Assembly (NCBI RefSeq): GCF_024623325.1
Contig: NZ_JANJZD010000004.1
Span: forward strand, 186,001 to 250,000
Direction: 5' to 3'
Source: Acetatifactor muris
GTDB taxonomy: Bacteria; Bacillota; Clostridia; Lachnospirales; Lachnospiraceae
Length of the DNA: 64,000 nt
Part shown: piece by piece, positions 1 to 7,926 of the stretch
How positions within the stretch are numbered: the first letter of the stretch is position 1
Layout: each line of letters begins with the position of its first letter
Notes under the pieces: model-generated
What the model was told of the DNA's origin: nothing
What the model saw: the letters and a program-made list of their open reading frames with translations, nothing else
Database searches by the model: none
Translations under genes and position numbers: made by a program

Positions 1-616
1 TGGCAGCCCTTTTACGGATCCTTCCTATCATCTGCCTCATTACTATGAACTGTTCGCGCTCTGGGCGGACGAGGAGGACAGGGAGTTCTGGAAGCAGGCG
101 GCCCGGGCCAGCAGAGAGTACCTGGTGAAGGCCTGTCATCCTGTGACGGGACTGAATCCGGAGTACGGAGAATTTGATGGAAGTCCCATGAACAGGAAAA
201 TGCCCTGGGGGCATACACACGGGCAGTTCTACAGCGATGCCTACAGGACTGCGGCGAATATCGGTCTGGACTGTGCCTGGTTCGGGAAAGACGAGGGACA
301 TTACGCAGCGCCCCTTCGGATGATGCGTTTCCTGGGGACAGATCTGGAGGCGGCAAGATGTGTGTTTGAGGTGGACGGCACGCCGGTGGACAGAACGGTA
401 CTGCATCCGGTGGGGCTGCTTGCCACGACTGCACAGGGCGCGCTGACGGTAGAAAAGGACGATTCCACAGACCCTGAAAGCGACTGGAATGTGGCGAGGC
501 GATGGGTGGAATGGTTCTGGAATCAGCCGCTGCGCAAAGGCGGCAGAAGGTATTACGACAACTGTCTGTACCTGTTTGCTCTGCTGGCGCTCAGTGGAAA
601 GTATAGAATTTATTAA
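1..616 (+). CDS. GH8 reducing-end xylose-releasing exo-oligoxylanase, C-terminal part
   Basis: The frame is open from base 2, so the start lies upstream; about 204 C-terminal residues are present. The stretch DPSYHLPHYYELFALWA, the following EYLVKACHP segment and the end YYDNCLYLFALLALSGKY match GH8 'Rex' enzymes. This family (about 380-390 residues) removes xylose from the reducing end of xylo-oligosaccharides. GH8 also contains endoglucanases and chitosanases, but the xylan genes that follow favour Rex. The stop at 614-616 is three bases before the next gene, so the two are probably co-transcribed. Confidence 0.8.
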   Translation, partial: GSPFTDPSYHLPHYYELFALWADEEDREFWKQAARASREYLVKACHPVTGLNPEYGEFDGSPMNRKMPWGHTHGQFYSDAYRTAANIGLDCAWFGKDEGHYAAPLRMMRFLGTDLEAARCVFEVDGTPVDRTVLHPVGLLATTAQGALTVEKDDSTDPESDWNVARRWVEWFWNQPLRKGGRRYYDNCLYLFALLALSGKYRIY

Positions 617-619
617 AAT

Positions 620-2323
620 ATGCGGAATTGGAATTATATGAGAGAGAGACAACAGTTTTATATTGTTCGGAACAAGGAAATTGTCAGCAGATTTTTCCCG
701 CCTGTGGGTAAGAACGTTCAGTTCCTTTTTATGGACAGTGAAAGGCTTGCAGGCAGCGCGCGCATTGTGGGAAATGTTACAGATGAGAATATGCTGAAGC
801 TGCTGGCCACGGCGGAGGGATTCCGCAGACTGGTGTACGGCATGGGAATCTCGGTGGAAATGACAGAGGGAAAGAGCGACACAGTGGATTTTGTCTTTCG
901 GATGTCGGCAGAAGATGCCGGGCAGTCCGGAACAGAGCTCAGAATTCCGCTGCCTGTGGACGGAACGGAAAAAAGGGTGTGTCTGGCGGACTTCCAATGG
1001 TCGGAGAAGGATGACAGGCCAGGAATGATGGGATTTGAATTCCCGGTGGAGGGAGATCTGGCCAGGGCGACGGTGAGGCTCTATCTTCAGGATGGCTATG
1101 AGGCCCCGGAGGAAATCGCAGAGGGGACGGCGGATCTGGAATCAGAGGCATATGCTGAAATGCTGCGGAAATCCCTGATGCAGACAGGGAATCCTGCCAG
1201 GCTGCAGAAAGCATTGGAAAAGGCCAGGCGGGGTGAGCCTGTGACCATGGCCTTTATCGGCGGCTCCATTACCGAGGGAGCAGGAGCGATTCCGAATCAC
1301 ACGGGATGCTATGCATTTAAGACGTTTCAGCGGTTCTGTGAGCTGGCCGGAAAGAGCACAGAGGAAAATGTGCACTACATAAAAGCCGGCGTGGGAGGAA
1401 CGCCTTCCGAGCTGGGAATGATACGGTATGAGCGGGATGTGCTTCGAAACGGCAGCGTGGAGCCGGATATTGTGGTGGTGGAATTTGCGGTGAACGATGC
1501 GGATGACGAGACCGGAGGAGCCTGCTATGACTCTCTGGTGAGAAAGATATTGTCGGCGGAGAACAGACCGGCCGTGATCCTGCTGTTTGCGGTATTTGAC
1601 GACGACTGGAATCTGCAGGAGAGACTGTTCCCTGTGGGGAAAGCCTATGATCTGCCCATGGTGAGTGTAAAAAATGCTGTGGTGGAACAATTTTACCTGG
1701 GTCCGAATCAGGGAAAAGTACTCAGCAGGAATCAGTTTTTTGCAGACTGTTATCACCCTGCAAGCCTGGGACATACGGTTATGGCGGACTGTATTGATTA
1801 TATGATGCGGGCAGTCGACAGACTTCCCGCCCGGGAGGATACTCTGGAGCTGAAGGAGATGACGCCTCCTCTGGGCGGAGACTTTGAGAGGGTGAAACTG
1901 TTCGACAGGGAAAAAGAGGAAGAGGGGATAAAGGTGAACTGCGGAAGCTTCTGTCACAGGGACGAGGAGCTGCAGTTTGTGCCTATGGACAGAGATGTGA
2001 CCTGGACAAAACTGTTTCCCTTTAACTGGATGCACAGAGCCGGGGAGGAAGGCGGCGGGGAGGCCTTTGCCATGGACATTACCTGCAGCGCCCTGGTGCT
2101 GATCTACAAGGATACCCCCAATCCGGCCGCCGGCCGGGCGGAAGTCCGTGTGGACGGGGAGAAGGTGCTCACGGCGGATTCCCATGCAAATAACTGGAAC
2201 CACTGCCACCCGCTGATCTGCTTCCGCGGCAGAGAGTGCAGACAATACCATGTGGAGATATCCATGGAGCCGGGATGCGAAGAAAAAGAATTTACAATCC
2301 TGGGCTTTGGATATGTGAGATAG
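620..2323 (+). CDS. SGNH/GDSL-type carbohydrate esterase with flanking beta domains
   Basis: The 567-residue product has a central SGNH hydrolase domain. It shows GGSITEG with nucleophile Ser216, a glycine block (KAGVGGTPSELG), FAVND as block III, and DCYHP with the Asp376/His379 pair. The first ~190 residues are a beta-rich domain and the last ~130 (from about 430) look like a carbohydrate-binding beta sandwich. This layout is seen in acetyl-xylan or acetyl-mannan esterases of gut Firmicutes. There is no signal peptide, so it acts in the cytoplasm, presumably deacetylating imported oligosaccharides. The start is uncertain: ATG 620 overlaps a TGCGGAATT variant of the local repeat motif, and ATG 638 is an alternative; neither has a good Shine-Dalgarno sequence. 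Confidence 0.75.
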   Translation: MRNWNYMRERQQFYIVRNKEIVSRFFPPVGKNVQFLFMDSERLAGSARIVGNVTDENMLKLLATAEGFRRLVYGMGISVEMTEGKSDTVDFVFRMSAEDAGQSGTELRIPLPVDGTEKRVCLADFQWSEKDDRPGMMGFEFPVEGDLARATVRLYLQDGYEAPEEIAEGTADLESEAYAEMLRKSLMQTGNPARLQKALEKARRGEPVTMAFIGGSITEGAGAIPNHTGCYAFKTFQRFCELAGKSTEENVHYIKAGVGGTPSELGMIRYERDVLRNGSVEPDIVVVEFAVNDADDETGGACYDSLVRKILSAENRPAVILLFAVFDDDWNLQERLFPVGKAYDLPMVSVKNAVVEQFYLGPNQGKVLSRNQFFADCYHPASLGHTVMADCIDYMMRAVDRLPAREDTLELKEMTPPLGGDFERVKLFDREKEEEGIKVNCGSFCHRDEELQFVPMDRDVTWTKLFPFNWMHRAGEEGGGEAFAMDITCSALVLIYKDTPNPAAGRAEVRVDGEKVLTADSHANNWNHCHPLICFRGRECRQYHVEISMEPGCEEKEFTILGFGYVR

Positions 2324-2327
2324 CATC

Positions 2328-2594
2328 TGCGGAACTAAGATAATAAAAATAAAAAACAGCAGTGTTCCCGAACAGTGCCCGGAAGAATTTACGGACGCCA
2401 AAGCGGCCGGAAGTTCTCTGCGGGAAAAGGGGCTGGAAGGGCATCATAGCGCGAAGAACACGCGCATTGCGGAACTAAGATAATAAAAATAAAAAAACAG
2501 CAGTATGCCCTTCCAGCCCCCAGAGAAATTACGGACGCTGAAGCGGCCGGAAGTTCTCTGTGGGAAAAGGGGCTGGAAGGGCATCTGCGGAACT
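2328..2594 (+). repeat. Tandem intergenic repeat units ending in TGCGGAACT
   Basis: The gap between the esterase and the GH43 gene is filled with two related units of about 120-140 bp. TGCGGAACT occurs at 2328-2336, 2468-2476 and 2586-2594. After the first two copies comes AAGATAATAAAAATAAAAA and then a block containing ACGGACGC, AGCGGCCGGAAGTTCTCTG and GGGGCTGGAAGGGCAT. The last TGCGGAACT runs straight into the AAGGAGG ribosome binding site of the next gene. A third, diverged unit lies at 4015-4119. Origin and function are unknown. Confidence 0.85.
2506..2583 (+). repeat. Long perfect-arm hairpin inside the second repeat unit
   Basis: The outer arms TGCCCTTCCAGCCCC (2506-2520) and GGGGCTGGAAGGGCA (2569-2583) are 15 bp and perfectly complementary. 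Inner arms CAGAGAA (2521-2527) and TTCTCTG (2554-2560) extend the stem. No U-run follows, so it is not a classical intrinsic terminator. It could stabilise or process the polycistronic mRNA, or be the core of a miniature repeat element. Confidence 0.8.
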
Positions 2595-2615
2595 ATAATA
2601 AGGAGGACAAAAGGA

Positions 2616-4013
2616 ATGAAGAAACAGGCATTTAACCCCTACCTGCCGTCATGGGAGTACATACCGGACGGCGAACCCCATGTCTATGGAGACAGAGTGT
2701 ACGTTTACGGGTCCCATGATTTTTACAACGGATATGTATTCTGTATGGGAGACTATGTATGCTGGTCGGCTCCGCTGGACGATCTGGGGAACTGGCGCTA
2801 TGAGGGGGTGATCTATCCCAGGAATGAGGACCCGCTGAACAAAGAGGGCAAGGCGTGTCTCTATGCGCCGGATGTGACTCAGGGACCGGACGGAAGATAT
2901 TATCTCTACTATGTGCTGGATAAGCAGCATATCGTCTCCGTGGCCGTGTGTGACACTCCTGCGGGAAGATATGAATTTTACGGTTATGTCCATTATCCGG
3001 ACGGCACTTATCTGGGAGATAAGGAAGGAGATGAGCCGCAGTTTGACCCGGCGGTTCTGACGGAAGGAAATGTGACTTATCTGTATACCGGTTTCTGCGG
3101 CAGATGGGATAAGGACCGTTCCGGGGCCATGGCGGTGGTGCTGGATGCGGATATGCTGACCGTGCTGGAGTCTCCTCTGTGTGTGGTGCCGGGATATTCC
3201 CATGCTGCAGGAAGCGGATATGAAGGACATTCCTTCTTCGAAGCACCGTCTATCCGGAAGATCGGGGACACCTACTATTTTGTCTACTCATCCGAAGTGA
3301 TGCACGAGCTGTGCTATGCCACCAGCAAGAAGCCCAGAGAAGGATTCGTCTATAGAGGCGTTCTGGTGAGCAACTGCGATCTGCATATCGACAGTGACAA
3401 GCCGGCGGATATGCCCATGGCTTACGGGGCCAACAATCACGGCGGCCTGGTGGAAATGAACGGCGAGTGGTATATTTTCTATCATCGTCACACCAACGGC
3501 ACCTGGTACAGCAGACAGGGCTGTGTGGAGAAACTGACCCTGGCCGGGGACGGAAGCTTTGCACAGGTGGAGCTGACTTCCTGCGGTTTAAACGGCGGAC
3601 CCCTGGTGGGAAAAGGAGAGTATCCTGCCTATATCGCCTGCAGACTGTTCACAGATGAGCCCATGGGGCATGTGGGCGGCGACAAGCAGCCCAGAGTGAT
3701 GCAGGACGGCAGAGACGGCGACGAAGAGCCGGGATACATTGGAAATATCATGAATTCGGCCACCGCAGGATTCAAGTACTTTGACATGCAGGGCGTGAAG
3801 AAGATACGCATCACGGTGCGGGGATACGCCAATGGCAACTTTGAGGTGCGGACGAAATGGGACGGCGAGGTTCTGGCTCAGATTCCGGTGGTGTACACCA
3901 ATGTATGGGAGACCTATGAGGCGGATATTGCCATGCCGGACGGCGTACAGGCGCTGTATCTGACCTATCGCGGCCAGGGCAAGGCGGCACTGCTGTCGTT
4001 TGAACTGGTGTAA
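2616..4013 (+). CDS. GH43 glycosidase (xylosidase/arabinofuranosidase type) with C-terminal CBM6-like domain
   Basis: This 465-residue cytoplasmic enzyme starts at ATG 2616 behind AAGGAGG (2600-2606); the frame is open further upstream but only through repeat DNA. The five-bladed propeller residues of GH43 are visible: base Asp18 (IPDGEPH), pKa modulator Asp144 (QFDPAVL) and acid Glu209 (SFFEAPS). From about residue 340 a beta-sandwich region ending NVWETYEADIAMPDGVQALY resembles CBM6. GH43 members of this type remove xylose or arabinose from xylo-oligosaccharides; exact specificity cannot be read from sequence. It sits between esterases in the xylan cluster. Confidence 0.85.
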   Translation: MKKQAFNPYLPSWEYIPDGEPHVYGDRVYVYGSHDFYNGYVFCMGDYVCWSAPLDDLGNWRYEGVIYPRNEDPLNKEGKACLYAPDVTQGPDGRYYLYYVLDKQHIVSVAVCDTPAGRYEFYGYVHYPDGTYLGDKEGDEPQFDPAVLTEGNVTYLYTGFCGRWDKDRSGAMAVVLDADMLTVLESPLCVVPGYSHAAGSGYEGHSFFEAPSIRKIGDTYYFVYSSEVMHELCYATSKKPREGFVYRGVLVSNCDLHIDSDKPADMPMAYGANNHGGLVEMNGEWYIFYHRHTNGTWYSRQGCVEKLTLAGDGSFAQVELTSCGLNGGPLVGKGEYPAYIACRLFTDEPMGHVGGDKQPRVMQDGRDGDEEPGYIGNIMNSATAGFKYFDMQGVKKIRITVRGYANGNFEVRTKWDGEVLAQIPVVYTNVWETYEADIAMPDGVQALYLTYRGQGKAALLSFELV

Positions 4014-4014
4014 G

Positions 4015-4119
4015 GTCAGCCCCCGGAGAAATTACGGACGCCGACAGCGGCCGGAAATTCTCTGCGTGAAAAAGGGCTGGCCGGGGAAATAGCGCGAAGA
4101 ACACGCGCTTTGCGGAACT
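4015..4119 (+). repeat. Third, diverged copy of the hairpin/TGCGGAACT repeat
   Basis: It starts right after the GH43 stop. It contains GAGAAATTACGGACGCC, AGCGGCCGGAAATTCTCTG and GGGCTGGC, then a small dyad AGCGCG-7-CGCGCT (4091-4109). It ends in TGCGGAACT (4111-4119), immediately before the GGAG ribosome binding site of the next gene. The same AGCGCG dyad follows unit 1 near 2448-2465. Confidence 0.75.
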
Positions 4120-4141
4120 TTAATTAGGAGATAAATTAACT

Positions 4142-4942
4142 ATGGCATACATCAACATAGAGTATTTTTCAGACTGTCTGAAACGGCAGACAACGGTAAA
4201 AGTAATTCTGCCCAATGACGGCATGACCCAGGGCAATCCCCATTATGATCGCCCCATGAAGACTCTGTATCTGCTCCACGGTTACACGGGAATCGGCGAG
4301 GACTGGATCTGGAACAGTCAGGTCATGGAATACGCCGGGCGCTACAACCTGTGCGTTGTGCTGCCCAACGGGGAGAACAGCTTTTTCCTGGACGGTGTGG
4401 AGACCGGACGCAAATACGCTTCCTTCGTGGGGAAAGAACTGCCGGCCTATCTGCAGAAGACTTTCGGCCTGTCTGCCGCGCCGGAGGACAATTTCACCGG
4501 CGGACTGTCCATGGGCGGTTTCGGAGCCCTTCATACGGCTCTGGCTTTTCCGGAGAATTTCGGCAAGGCAGTGGGGCTGTCATCCGCGCTGATATCCTAT
4601 AGAATTGCAGAGATGAAGCCGGGAATGGACAATGCGGCGGCCAATTATGAGTACTATCGTCTGATGTTCGGCGATCCGGATAAGTTCAATGAGAGCGGCA
4701 ACAATCCGGAGGAGCTGGTGCGGCGGATTCAGAAGACGGGTGGGAAAGTGCCCGGAATTTATATGGCCTGCGGCACGGAGGATTTTCTGTTGAGTTCAAA
4801 CCGAACCTTTGCAGATTTCCTGCGGGAGAGAAATGTAGATTTCATTTATCACGAGAGTACCGGGATTCATGACTTCCGATTCTGGAATCAATATCTGGAG
4901 CCGGCCATTCGGTGGCTGGTGACGGGTTCTGAGGAAGCGTGA
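4142..4942 (+). CDS. CE1/EstD-type alpha/beta-hydrolase esterase
   Basis: The 266-residue alpha/beta hydrolase belongs to the esterase D/CE1 superfamily. The nucleophile elbow is GGLSMGG with Ser123, the acid is Asp214 (GTEDF) and the histidine is His243 (GIHDF). The oxyanion loop is LLHGYTGIGEDW. No signal peptide is seen. Relatives hydrolyse acetyl or feruloyl esters on xylan, or S-formylglutathione; the xylan context favours carbohydrate deacylation. It starts behind TAGGAG, within the third repeat-linked leader. Confidence 0.8.
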   Translation: MAYINIEYFSDCLKRQTTVKVILPNDGMTQGNPHYDRPMKTLYLLHGYTGIGEDWIWNSQVMEYAGRYNLCVVLPNGENSFFLDGVETGRKYASFVGKELPAYLQKTFGLSAAPEDNFTGGLSMGGFGALHTALAFPENFGKAVGLSSALISYRIAEMKPGMDNAAANYEYYRLMFGDPDKFNESGNNPEELVRRIQKTGGKVPGIYMACGTEDFLLSSNRTFADFLRERNVDFIYHESTGIHDFRFWNQYLEPAIRWLVTGSEEA

Positions 4943-5072
4943 GCTTTTTTCGACAGAGAAAGGTCTCTGTCTGAGGAAGGTACCCGGCAGTAAGAGGCAG
5001 AAGCAGTTCTGCAGATTTTAGAGTAAGTAAATGGAACATTGGAATAAGAAAGTGAAAAGAGGAGAAACGAAA

Positions 5073-5918
5073 ATGGAATATATTTATGAAATGCCGGCGG
5101 AGATGACAGTGGAAAATGCGCAGCACGGCGAGGTCAGAAGATTTGAGTATGATACACAGACCTATGACAGGGATAACAGCCGGCCCATGCACAAGGGGGC
5201 CTGGGTATATCTGCCCTATGGCTACAGCGAGACGCAGAAGTACAATGTGCTGTACCTGCTGCACGGCGGCGGTGTAAACGAGGACTGGTGGTTTAAGACA
5301 TTCCCGGACACTGTGACCATACTGGACAATATGATCGCGAAGAAAATCTGTGATCCCTGTATCATTGTGACGCCCACTTATTATCGGGGAGACGAATCAG
5401 ACAATAATATGGACATCACGGAGCAGTTTCAGTACGAGCTGCGCAGGGACCTGATTCCCGCTGTGGAAAGCACTTTTTCCACCTGGACAGAGGGAGACGT
5501 GTCCGAGGAGAATCTGATTAAGACCAGGAGTCATCGGGCCTTTGCAGGGCTTTCCCTGGGCTCCATGACCACTTACCGTGCGGCTTTCTATACCAATTTC
5601 GACCTGTTTGCCTGGTTCGGACCTTTCTCCGGCTGCTGCGGGCCTCAGGGCAAACGTGACCCGGAGGTGGAGCGCATCCGCAGAACCCTTGCAGAGCAGG
5701 AGAAGAAGGGCTATAAGCTGGGGTATCTGTTCTGCTGTAACGGAGACAAGGACATCGCTTACGAAGAGCACAAGGAGATTATGGATAAGGTGGTTCTGGA
5801 CTGCCCTCAGCTGGTTCGCGGGGAGAATTATGACTTTTACACCATTCCCGGAGGCGTTCATGACATGAAGGCATGGCAGCTTCACCTGTATCATGCGCTG
5901 CAGTTATTCTTCAAATAA
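5073..5918 (+). CDS. CE1-family esterase (feruloyl/acetyl-xylan esterase type)
   Basis: The chosen ATG at 5073 follows AGAGGAG; an in-frame ATG at 5031 has no ribosome binding site. The 281-residue product has WVYLPYGY and LLHGGGVNEDWW near the N-terminus, nucleophile Ser161 in GLSLGS, and His263 in GGVHDMKAW. These are typical of CE1 feruloyl/acetyl-xylan esterases, usually found as a secreted domain; here it stands alone without a signal peptide. It is only distantly similar to the preceding esterase, so the two probably remove different acyl groups. Confidence 0.8.
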   Translation: MEYIYEMPAEMTVENAQHGEVRRFEYDTQTYDRDNSRPMHKGAWVYLPYGYSETQKYNVLYLLHGGGVNEDWWFKTFPDTVTILDNMIAKKICDPCIIVTPTYYRGDESDNNMDITEQFQYELRRDLIPAVESTFSTWTEGDVSEENLIKTRSHRAFAGLSLGSMTTYRAAFYTNFDLFAWFGPFSGCCGPQGKRDPEVERIRRTLAEQEKKGYKLGYLFCCNGDKDIAYEEHKEIMDKVVLDCPQLVRGENYDFYTIPGGVHDMKAWQLHLYHALQLFFK

Positions 5919-6018
5919 TTTTTTCCGCGACATACGCGGAGAATCACAGAATCCGGGAAAGGAATATTATAATGCGTTTCCGGACATCTGGGAATAAACA
6001 GGAAAGAAATAGATGAGA

Positions 6019-6091
6019 GGCTGCCGCAATAAGAGACGAATGCAAGATTGATACCCCGTTGCTTGCAGCGGGGTATTTGATTGCGGCAGCC
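6019..6091 (+). promoter_or_regulatory. Nested inverted repeats upstream of the second GH43 gene
   Basis: Outer arms GGCTGCCGCAAT (6019-6030) and ATTGCGGCAGCC (6080-6091) enclose an inner hairpin ATACCCCG (6051-6058)/CGGGGTAT (6069-6076). A competing pair TGCAAG (6041-6046)/CTTGCA (6062-6067) overlaps the inner loop. The structure ends 45 bases before the GH43 start codon. It could be an operator, mRNA stabiliser or attenuator-like fold; no U-run follows. Confidence 0.6.
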
Positions 6092-6135
6092 TTATCATGC
6101 AGGAAGAAGATTCGGCAAAAGGAGAAATCAGGCAT

Positions 6136-7833
6136 ATGTTTGTCTATCAGAGAGAAAAAGCAAAGCTTCTGGTCTATACGCGGGAGGTTTCCCAAAAGGA
6201 CTATCCGGACGGTCTGGCCCGCAGTGTGCACCTGGCTGTCAGCAGGGACGGAGAGCACTGGCAGGCGTTGCATCAGAATTATGGAATTCTGTTCGCGGAG
6301 GCAGAGATCTCCCCGGAGGACACAATTGTGCCAAAATGCGTGGCAAATCCCAGAGTATTCCGGCTGTCGGAGGGGGAGTACGGCATTCTGGCGGACCGGG
6401 TAAACGAGGACGGTAGCCCGGAGTCCGACCGAAGCCTGGTTTTGCTCTGGAAGACCCGGGATTTCAGGACCTTTGATAAGGGGATGCTGCTGGAAAAAAC
6501 GGGACCGGAATGGGAGAAACTACAGAAAGCTGTGGAGGGAGCGCAAGGGGTACATTGCCTTGTGGAAGGAGAGACCACAGAGGGCTCTGTCATTGAAATC
6601 GGGGCGGAATTCTGCGACCGGGCAGTGCAGAGCTGGACACAGATTCATCATGTGGAGACCCGGGTGCCGGAGACGGTGTACGCCTCCGGGGCGGAGGATG
6701 TGAGAAGGGTAAAGGCCGAGGCAGTCTATTCGGACGGTTCCGTGGCTTTGAAAAAGGTAGCATGGGATACAGAGGGAGTAGATTTCCATAAACCTGGCGC
6801 ATATGTGGTGACAGGGACGGTATGTGGCAGACATTTTTCCTTCCCGTTGGCAAAGGGGTATGGGGACCCTGTGATTTTTCCCTGGGAAGGGAAATGGTAC
6901 TTTCTGAGCACAAGCGACAACCGGAAGGATATCGGCATCTACGTGCGGGAGGCAGAGAGTGTGGAAGCACTTTTTGCGGAAGGTGCAAAAGAACATCTGA
7001 TTCTGGATGTGGATGAGGAAAAAGGATTTGTACAGACCTTCTGGGCGCCGGAATTTCATGTGATCGGCGGAAGGCTGTACATCCTGTTTGCAGTGGGCGG
7101 GAAAGTGTGGGGGCCGCAGTGCCATTTGATGCGTCTGAAAAAGAGCGGGCGCATTGCGGAAGCCGAAAGCTGGGAGGAGCCGGTCCGGGTGATACAGGCG
7201 GATGGAAATCCTCTGGGCGCGGACGGCATTACTCTGGACATGACTTATCTGAAGGCAGGAGGGCGCTCCTACATGGTCTGGTCCTGCCGCAGGCATATCG
7301 GAACGCCGAAGGACACCGGATCCATGCTGTATATCGCGGAGGCGAGAGAGGAAGAACCCTGGCAGCTGGCCGGGGAGCCGGTACTGCTTTCCCGTCCCCT
7401 TTTCGGCTGGGAAAATGTCAGCGGCACCATCAATAACGAGGGGCCCTACGGCTTTGTTAAGGACGGGAAGGTATATCTGACCTATTCGGGAGGCGCGGCC
7501 AACAGCTATACGTATGTGCTGGGGCTTCTGACCGCGGAGGAAGGGGCTGACCTGACAGACACGGGCGTATGGGAAAAAAGTGCCGCTCCCGTACTTTCTT
7601 TTTATTCCGTAAAGGGAGAATATGGGCCAGGGCACAATTCCTTTTTCCCTGACGGGGAAGGCAGCCTGATGATGGCCTATCACGGGGAGACCACACTGGA
7701 ATCCAGGCTGCGCTGCGACGGTATCCGGCGGGTCCATTTTAATATAGAAGGACGGCCTGTCTTTGACCTGTCAGCGGAGAGAGACCTGAATCCGGAGCTG
7801 GGGGAGGTTTCCATGCAGGTGATTGTGAGGTAA
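6136..7833 (+). CDS. GH43 glycosidase with N-terminal extra module and Ig-like linker
   Basis: Start ATG 6136 has AAAGGAG; an upstream in-frame ATG at 6097 lies on the edge of the palindrome and lacks one. The 565-residue protein has a ~190-residue N-terminal module that itself looks beta-propeller-like, then an Ig-like segment (about 170-235, VKAEAVYSDGSVALKKVAW). The GH43 catalytic domain follows, with Asp244 (GYGDPVIF), Asp368 (TLDMTYL) and Glu435 (NNEGPYGF) as base, pKa modulator and acid. An arabinofuranosidase or xylosidase role is likely. No secretion signal is present. Confidence 0.8.
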   Translation: MFVYQREKAKLLVYTREVSQKDYPDGLARSVHLAVSRDGEHWQALHQNYGILFAEAEISPEDTIVPKCVANPRVFRLSEGEYGILADRVNEDGSPESDRSLVLLWKTRDFRTFDKGMLLEKTGPEWEKLQKAVEGAQGVHCLVEGETTEGSVIEIGAEFCDRAVQSWTQIHHVETRVPETVYASGAEDVRRVKAEAVYSDGSVALKKVAWDTEGVDFHKPGAYVVTGTVCGRHFSFPLAKGYGDPVIFPWEGKWYFLSTSDNRKDIGIYVREAESVEALFAEGAKEHLILDVDEEKGFVQTFWAPEFHVIGGRLYILFAVGGKVWGPQCHLMRLKKSGRIAEAESWEEPVRVIQADGNPLGADGITLDMTYLKAGGRSYMVWSCRRHIGTPKDTGSMLYIAEAREEEPWQLAGEPVLLSRPLFGWENVSGTINNEGPYGFVKDGKVYLTYSGGAANSYTYVLGLLTAEEGADLTDTGVWEKSAAPVLSFYSVKGEYGPGHNSFFPDGEGSLMMAYHGETTLESRLRCDGIRRVHFNIEGRPVFDLSAERDLNPELGEVSMQVIVR

Positions 7834-7868
7834 AGGGCAGGCGGCCAGAGGAATTTCAGGGAAAATAA

Positions 7869-7897
7869 TTGTCATACAGGAAATAACAGGATATAAT
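7869..7897 (+). promoter_or_regulatory. Sigma-A promoter for the GH3 gene
   Basis: TTGTCA (7869-7874) and TATAAT (7892-7897) are separated by 17 bp and lie 30 bp before the GH3 start codon. The GH3 gene can therefore be transcribed separately from the upstream esterase/GH43 genes. Confidence 0.75.
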
Positions 7898-7926
7898 AGC
7901 TTTATTATATACGGAGGTATTACAAC

